This document shows positions 59,158-64,000 of a stretch of DNA of 64,000 nt, piece after piece. This stretch comes from Capra hircus (Eukaryota; Chordata; Mammalia; Artiodactyla; Bovidae). Each line of letters starts with the position of its first letter. The stretch's first letter is position 1. The stretch covers positions 41,763,710 to 41,827,709 of the forward strand of contig NC_030821.1 of the NCBI RefSeq assembly GCF_001704415.2, given 5' to 3'. The position numbers and the translations under genes were made by a program. The notes under the pieces are model-generated. The model was not told the DNA's origin, made no database searches, and saw only the letters and a list, made by a program, of their open reading frames with translations.

Positions 59158-59540
59158 ACTCCTGACTAAGCGCAATTTGCATAGGGCAGACCCAGAGGAT
59201 AGGAAGAAAACATATAAAAAGAGGAGCCAAAGGGCTCTCTCTCTCTCTCCTGTGCGCTGGGCCATTCTCTTCGCATCTTTGGATTGACATGCCCTCATGC
59301 CTCGAAGATGGATTTTCCCACTATTTTCTAAATAAAATAGAGCTGTAACACTGAGCTGTAACACTGATTTGTCTAAGAGCTATAACACAGTCCGTTCAAG
59401 ACCTGAGAGCTATAACATGGTCTGTCCAAGACCTGAGAGCTGTGATACTCCGAGGGGGCTTTAATATCTGTCACTCCAAATCTTTGTTGTGACAAGACAA
59501 AGAACTGAGGAGCATACATTCTCCTGACGACTATGATACC
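59158..59540 (+). mobile_element. Endogenous-retrovirus-type solo LTR, partial
   Basis: A TATA-like acatataaaaagagg at 59208-59222, a CT-rich stretch (ggctctctctctctctcctg), a poly-A signal within tctaaataaaatag near 59329, then five gagct(g/a)t(a/g)a-type repeats between 59340 and 59455 (gagctgtaacac, gagctataacac, gagctataacat, gagctgtgatac). The order matches U3/R/U5 of bovid LTRs with repeated gagctgtaacac words. The left end is cut by BovB. No gag, pol or env is attached, so it is a regulatory remnant only. Confidence 0.6.
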
Positions 59541-59631
59541 TAGAATTACATTTTACAAAAATGAGTTTGCATTGTATAATTATTAAATATATACATATAT
59601 ATCTTATACACACACACATATATCTATATAT

Positions 59632-59820
59632 ATGAGTCTCCTATAAGGCAGGAGACCCTGGTTCCATCCCTGGGTTCAGAAGATCCCCTGGAGAAAAGAA
59701 TGGTTACCCACTCCACCAGTATTCTTGCCTGGAGATATCCATGGACAGAGGAGCCTGGTAGGCTATAGTCAATGGGGTCTCAAAGAGTTGGAAATCACTG
59801 AATGACTAACACTTTCACTT
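59632..59820 (+). mobile_element. Bov-tA SINE, 5'-truncated
   Basis: Starts within the element (gagtctcctataaggcagga), ccatccctgggttcagaaga, ends actaacactttcacttt. It lies between TA/CA-rich repeats, so the target-site duplication is unreadable. Confidence 0.9.
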
Positions 59821-60412
59821 TCATATATATATAAGGCAAACATTACTGGATAAGCTTGGAAGTCAAATGTTGTAGGTAAAGAGTCCTCACTTACTGAATA
59901 ATCAATTTATTCATTGAACAAATTATCATTTAACAAACCTAGCATTTTGTTTGGTTCTGGACTGACAAAAATAATTACATTACTGTCTTGATTTTCAAAG
60001 GCTTTGAACTTAAGTAGTGAAAGACATAAAATAAATAATGTGTTTAAGATATTTTACATGTGACCATAGAAGTTATCTACACAGGATTCATGAGAGCATC
60101 TTTTCAGTCTACCAGAGGTGGAGGTAGCAGTTTATCAACAAAAGCATAATGGAAGGAGTTGGGCTTAATTCAAAGATTGCCATTCTGATAAGGGAAGAGC
60201 ATAGGTGAAAGTGTAGTAAGGCGTGCAAAGACAGCAAATGAATTGCTAGGGTGGGAAGGACTATACAGTGTGAGACTGAGACCAGCAGGGGTGAGCCTGG
60301 AAAGAAGAGTTTACTCATTCATTCAACAAATATTGAATGCCTACCACGGGTCCTGGGGAAATGTTTGTCCTCACTGACACAGTTTAGAAGTAAGACAGAT
60401 AGAGATAGATAA

Positions 60413-60527
60413 ACCCTTGAAGGAAGAAATGGCAACCCTCTCCAGTATTCTTGTCTGGGAAATCCCGTGGTCAGAGGAGCCTGGTGGGTTATAGTCCACG
60501 GGCTCACAAAAAGTCAGACATGACTGA

Positions 60528-60581
<54 letters not shown>
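60413..60581 (+). mobile_element. Bov-tA SINE, 5'-truncated, with long CA tail
   Basis: Starts gaaggaagaaatggcaaccc, ends agtcagacatgactgagcac, followed by a CA run 60534-60581 (about 24 units). A BovB piece follows directly. Confidence 0.9.
60534..60581. repeat. (CA)n microsatellite
   Basis: About 24 pure CA units between a Bov-tA end and a BovB fragment. The longest pure dinucleotide tract here after the TG run at 24.9 kb, so likely polymorphic. Confidence 0.97.
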
Positions 60582-60584
<3 letters not shown>

Positions 60585-60773
60585 GCTACTGAGAAATATT
60601 GAAGGCAAAAGGAGAAGGGAGCAATGGAGGATGAGATGGTTAGATAACATCGCCAAACCAAGGGACATGAATTTGAGCAAACTCCAGGAGAGAGTATAGG
60701 ACAGAGCAGTCTGACATGTAGCAGTTCATGGCATCCCAAAGAGTCAGACATAACTCAAGAGCTGAACAACAAC
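60582..60773 (+). mobile_element. BovB 3'-terminal fragment
   Basis: ccctgctactgagaaatatt, gaaggcaaaaggagaaggga, gatgagatggttagataaca, ending gagctgaacaacaac. About 190 bases of the ORF2 C-terminus and tail, diverged. Confidence 0.88.
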
Positions 60774-60992
60774 ATAAAGATATATAGATATGTTATTTTA
60801 TAATTATATACTATAATATTTTAGTTGGGTTAAACACAATATAAAAATATACATGGTATATTATGAGTGTATCTCTTAAAGTCAGAGATAGCTTTCTGGA
60901 GATAATTCAGAAAGCTTCTGAATGCAGAGTTTTAAAAAAGAAAAAGAATAAGGCAAATATGGGAGGAAAAGACAACTCCTAAGGATGGGAAA

Positions 60993-61613
60993 CAGGGGAA
61001 ACAGTGGCAGACTTTATTTTGGGGGGCTCCAAAATCACTGCAGATGGTGACGGCAGCCATGAAAGTAAAAGACGCTTACTCCTTGGAAGAAAAGTTACAA
61101 CCAACTTAGACAGCATATTAAAAAGCAGAGACATTACTTTGCCAACAAAATCCATCTAGTGAAGGCTATGGTTTTTCCAATAGTCATGTATGTATATGAG
61201 AGTTGGACTATAAAGAATACTGAGCACTGAAGAATTGATGCTTTTTAACTGTGGTGTTGGAGAAGACTTTTGACAGTCCCTTGGACTGCAAGGAGATCCA
61301 ACCTGTCCATCCTAAAGGAAATCAGTCCTGAATATTCATTGGAAGGACTGATGCTGAAGCTGAAACTCCAATACTTGGGCCACCTGATGTGAAGAACTGA
61401 CTCATTTGAAAAGACCCTGATGCTGGGAAAGATTGAGGGCAGGAGGAGAAGGGGACGACAGAAGATGAGATGGTTGGATGGCATCACCGACTCAACGGAC
61501 ATGAGTTTGAGTAAACTCCGGGAGTTGGTAATGGACAGGGAGGCCTGGCGTGCTGCAGTCCATCGAGTCACAAAGAATCAGACACGACTGAGCAACTGAA
61601 CTGAATTGAACAG
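60993..61613 (+). mobile_element. BovB 3' part with exact 12-bp duplication
   Basis: Flanked by aaggatgggaaa at 60981-60992 and 61614-61625. It starts at cagggg and goes through the connection region to the (TGAAC)n-type tail. TGA at 61228-61230. A one-base loss near 61148 (caacaaaatccatctag against caacaaaggtccatctag) also breaks the frame. Confidence 0.96.
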
Positions 61614-61688
61614 AAGGATGGGAAAAGTATGAACATGGGGAAAACTTTGACCAGAAACAGTGTGGAATATGCAACAGCACCACAAGTA

Positions 61689-61975
61689 ATGAGCAGTTGC
61701 TGCTAAGTCACTTCAGTTGTGTCCGACTCTGTGCCACCCCGTACATGGCAGCCCACCAGGCTCCCCTGTCCCTGGGATTCTCCAGGCAAGAACACTGGAT
61801 TGGGTTGCCATTTCCTTCTCCAATGCATGAAAGTGAAATTGACAGTGAAGTCGCTCAGTCGTATCTGGCTCTCAGCGACCCCATGGACTGTAGCCCACCA
61901 GGCTCCTCCACCCACAGAATTTTCCAGGCAAGAGTGCTGGAGTAGGGTGCCATTGCCTTCTCCATGATGAGCAGT
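61689..61975 (-). mobile_element. BovA2 SINE with 9-bp duplication
   Basis: Body 61698-61966: tgctgctaagtcacttcagt, linker gcatgaaagtgaaattgaca (altered), second unit gtcgctcagtcgtatctggc to gccattgccttctccat. Flanks atgagcagt at 61689-61697 and 61967-61975. Confidence 0.95.
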
Positions 61976-62100
61976 ACTAGGATAGAAAGAGAAATATGGA
62001 TAAGATGATGGGCAAGCTTTTTCGGCTAGGGTGTTTGGACTTTATCTGTGAAGAAATGGAGAGCCTTTGAAAGGTTCATACACAAGAAGAACTTTATCTG

Positions 62101-64000
62101 ATATCTGCCACTTTGCCATTACCTTATTTGAATGTAGTTCATCTCAGTTGCTTTCTCCACAGTGATTATTATTAAAATCCTCCAACAGAAAAGCATCCTG
62201 GCCTTTGTTTCCCGAAGTAGCTAAGAAGAGAAAAGTAAGGGAGATGACATCACATTCTGCAATTAGGCTTGTATTTAAAAAAAAATAATAATAAGTGTCA
62301 GGAGATCAAATGGACTGGACAAGCCCACAGGAACCAAAAAAGGAAGAAAGCATGCAGAGAGCCGGGAGTAAACGACAGACCCCCGGGGCTCCTACAACCT
62401 TCCCAGGTTCAAAATTGAAAGTTCTAGCAAGGCTTGGTTACTACTCAGTTTGAGACAGTAATAGAAACCTCAGTTTATATGCAAAAACTTGGTGATCTTA
62501 AAACTTTTAATTTTGGTTAACACTGGAGTGAGAAATGTCTTAGTTCTTTTTTTAAAGAAACTTTATAGAATATTTTGAGTTTTTCATGTCACTCCTTATG
62601 TGTAATTAAGTGACACACCAGTGTAAAATGAGTCTTCTCATACAATTTTCCAAGAGTAATTATATATAATTGAAGAAAATAAGAGCTGCTCCTGCTTTAA
62701 GGTGGTGAGTCTATCATACCATCATTTATGATTCATATGATAATCATACCCACAGCCTAATAATATCAAAATGTGTTTTCCTAAGCTAGGATGCTGACTA
62801 ACTGGCATAGTGTACTGAGCAATTAAAATGGAAACAGCTCCCAGCAAAATGTCCAAGTTTGTGAAGAAAGATGAATTTTTAGAGCCTGTTGAAAGATAAT
62901 TCCCCAGGAGTAGTTTCTCACATTTCTGCCCATCTTATGAAATGAGACATTGACCTTCATTTCAAGTCACTGACTACCCTTTGTTCCAGCCTATTTTTTC
63001 AAGGCAAGCAGCCTTGGAAAATACAGTGTCTCCCTTCAAAACAAAAGACAGCTTTGCTTGCAGTCTGGACAGGTAGAGATGTGTCTTCCTCCAGAAGGCT
63101 CATTTGACTCCCCATTATAAAGATTCTGGTTCCCTAAACTCAGGGTACCTCTCTGAGTCCAGTAACATATACTGTATATACAGGCATCCATCTGGGCCCA
63201 TTCGCATTGCACAATAGAATTAGAAGCCAAGGAAAACTGGTGCAAATATGCCAGTGTCCATTCTGCTCACTGATGTGCCAGGAATAATTACAGTCTTTTC
63301 TCTGACCTTGAAGTTTGTGTCTTCTGCTAACCTGCTTAACAGTGCTGCAAGCTACATTCTTAGTTTCCAAGCAGGATAAAATCTCAGATCCTTCATACTT
63401 CCTGCAGAATCAAATGGTCAAGAGAAACTGACTGGTTTGAATGACATTTTAATTGAGTGGGTCTCTTAACATAACTTACCAATAATCACATCAAAATGTA
63501 TTATAGATCATATGTCCTAAGGAAAGGGGGTCTGTAGTATTAAAGGGGGTCTGTGCCCTGACTCGTTTTAATTCTTAAAAAAAATGTACTATAAAACTGA
63601 TATTAAAGTATTTCTCTAGAAGGACAATAATTTTTCCTGATTTAGGCACCAATCAGAAAAGATACCTGCTCCTTTAGCATATTTCATGAGAGTTATGGAT
63701 ATAGAATTTTCAAGGAGAGTGGGAGTTTTGATTTATTTCTGCTTCTCCACTTTCAAGTTCTATGTCTTTAAACAAGGTACATATTCTTTTTGCAACATCA
63801 ATCTTCCACATGTGTGCATACACATACACACACATGTATATATACATATGCACATAAGTTTCTACACAGTGTTGGTACTTAAGATAGTGGTTATTTCATT
63901 ATTACTTTTATTAATTAATACAAATCATACCTACCAGAGTTAGAATTCAGTATCGGGGGTTAATCAGTCTATACTCTTGTTTGCATTTTCATATGGTAAC
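62101..64000. other. Unassigned sequence, repeat-poor; candidate regulatory block 63.0-63.4 kb
   Basis: No young insertion in the last 1.9 kb. 63000-63400 has even composition, minus-strand open frames (63036-63245 and 63140-63370, not recognised), gcattgcacaatag (C/EBP-like) and ataattac. CA/TA-rich repeats lie at 63808-63856. The regulatory idea is inference. Confidence 0.35.

Larger units (their letters stand above)
60290..62100 (+). repeat. Old interspersed repeat split by four insertions
   Basis: Pieces at about 60310-60412, 60774-60992, 61614-61697 and 61967-62100 read in one order: cattcattcaacaaatattg, gagatagctttctggagata, gggaaaagtatgaacatggg, ggactttatctgtgaagaaa, gaaaggttcatacacaagaa. 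The same family as the 33.6-kb repeat by eye. Family name uncertain. The order of the host pieces is inferred. Confidence 0.5.

Noticed and set aside
59158..59540. A complete endogenous provirus
   Set aside because: No gag, pro, pol or env sequence is found on either side and no second LTR is visible within the window; only a partial solo LTR is supported.
1..64000. A new multi-gene system, such as a defence or biosynthetic cluster
   Set aside because: The sequence is clearly mammalian non-coding DNA dominated by ruminant repeats. No set of intact adjacent genes exists, so claiming such a system would be unsupported.

Overview
This window reads as non-coding nuclear DNA from a pecoran ruminant (cattle, sheep, goat, deer or a relative). 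The evidence is the repeat content. There are many copies of the RTE-type LINE BovB, of its tRNA-derived partners Bov-tA and BovA2 (SINEs that share the BovB 3' end), several CHR-2 cetartiodactyl SINEs, and 3' ends of ruminant L1. All lie on an AT-rich, CpG-poor background with older MIR, L2, MaLR LTR and DNA-transposon remnants. I cannot fix the species or chromosome from the sequence alone. I found no host protein-coding gene, rRNA, tRNA gene, CRISPR array or bacterial/viral operon. The window fits a gene desert or a long intron.

Layout. 1-12.4 kb is poor in young insertions: one CHR-2, one 3'-terminal BovB piece at 2.8 kb, and MIRs. It includes a 6.8-kb stretch (5.53-12.38 kb) with no ruminant-specific element and a candidate conserved regulatory block at 10.4-11.3 kb. 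12.4-18.8 kb holds Bov-tA copies, an L1 scrap and an L2. 18.8-21.2 kb is single-copy and homeodomain-motif-rich, a second candidate regulatory block. 21.2-27.3 kb is dense with Bov-tA, L1 and MIR, and has one unexplained GC-richer exon-like segment at 23.43-23.65 kb. 27.4-29.85 kb is the longest BovB copy (minus strand). 31.7-36.5 kb holds SINEs, including a double insertion at one target, and an old repeat of about 1.3 kb. 37.8-46.5 kb is the BovB-rich core: five copies, a CHR-2/L1 block and an LTR-like segment. 46.7-56.5 kb is mostly old or unique DNA with two MaLR-type LTRs. 56.6-62.1 kb is a heavily nested complex: BovB inside BovB, a retroviral-type LTR, and one ancient repeat split by four younger insertions. 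62.1-64 kb is single-copy.

Function. The only coding material is decayed BovB ORF2 (endonuclease plus reverse transcriptase). Every copy is 5'-truncated and carries frameshifts, stops or damaged active-site motifs, so nothing here looks able to move by itself. The interest lies in insertion history. Two loci carry three copies of one target-site sequence around two adjacent retroposons, several nests have readable target-site duplications, and an identical CGA-to-TGA stop recurs in most BovB copies. Family names come from recognition of the sequence and were not checked against a repeat library.
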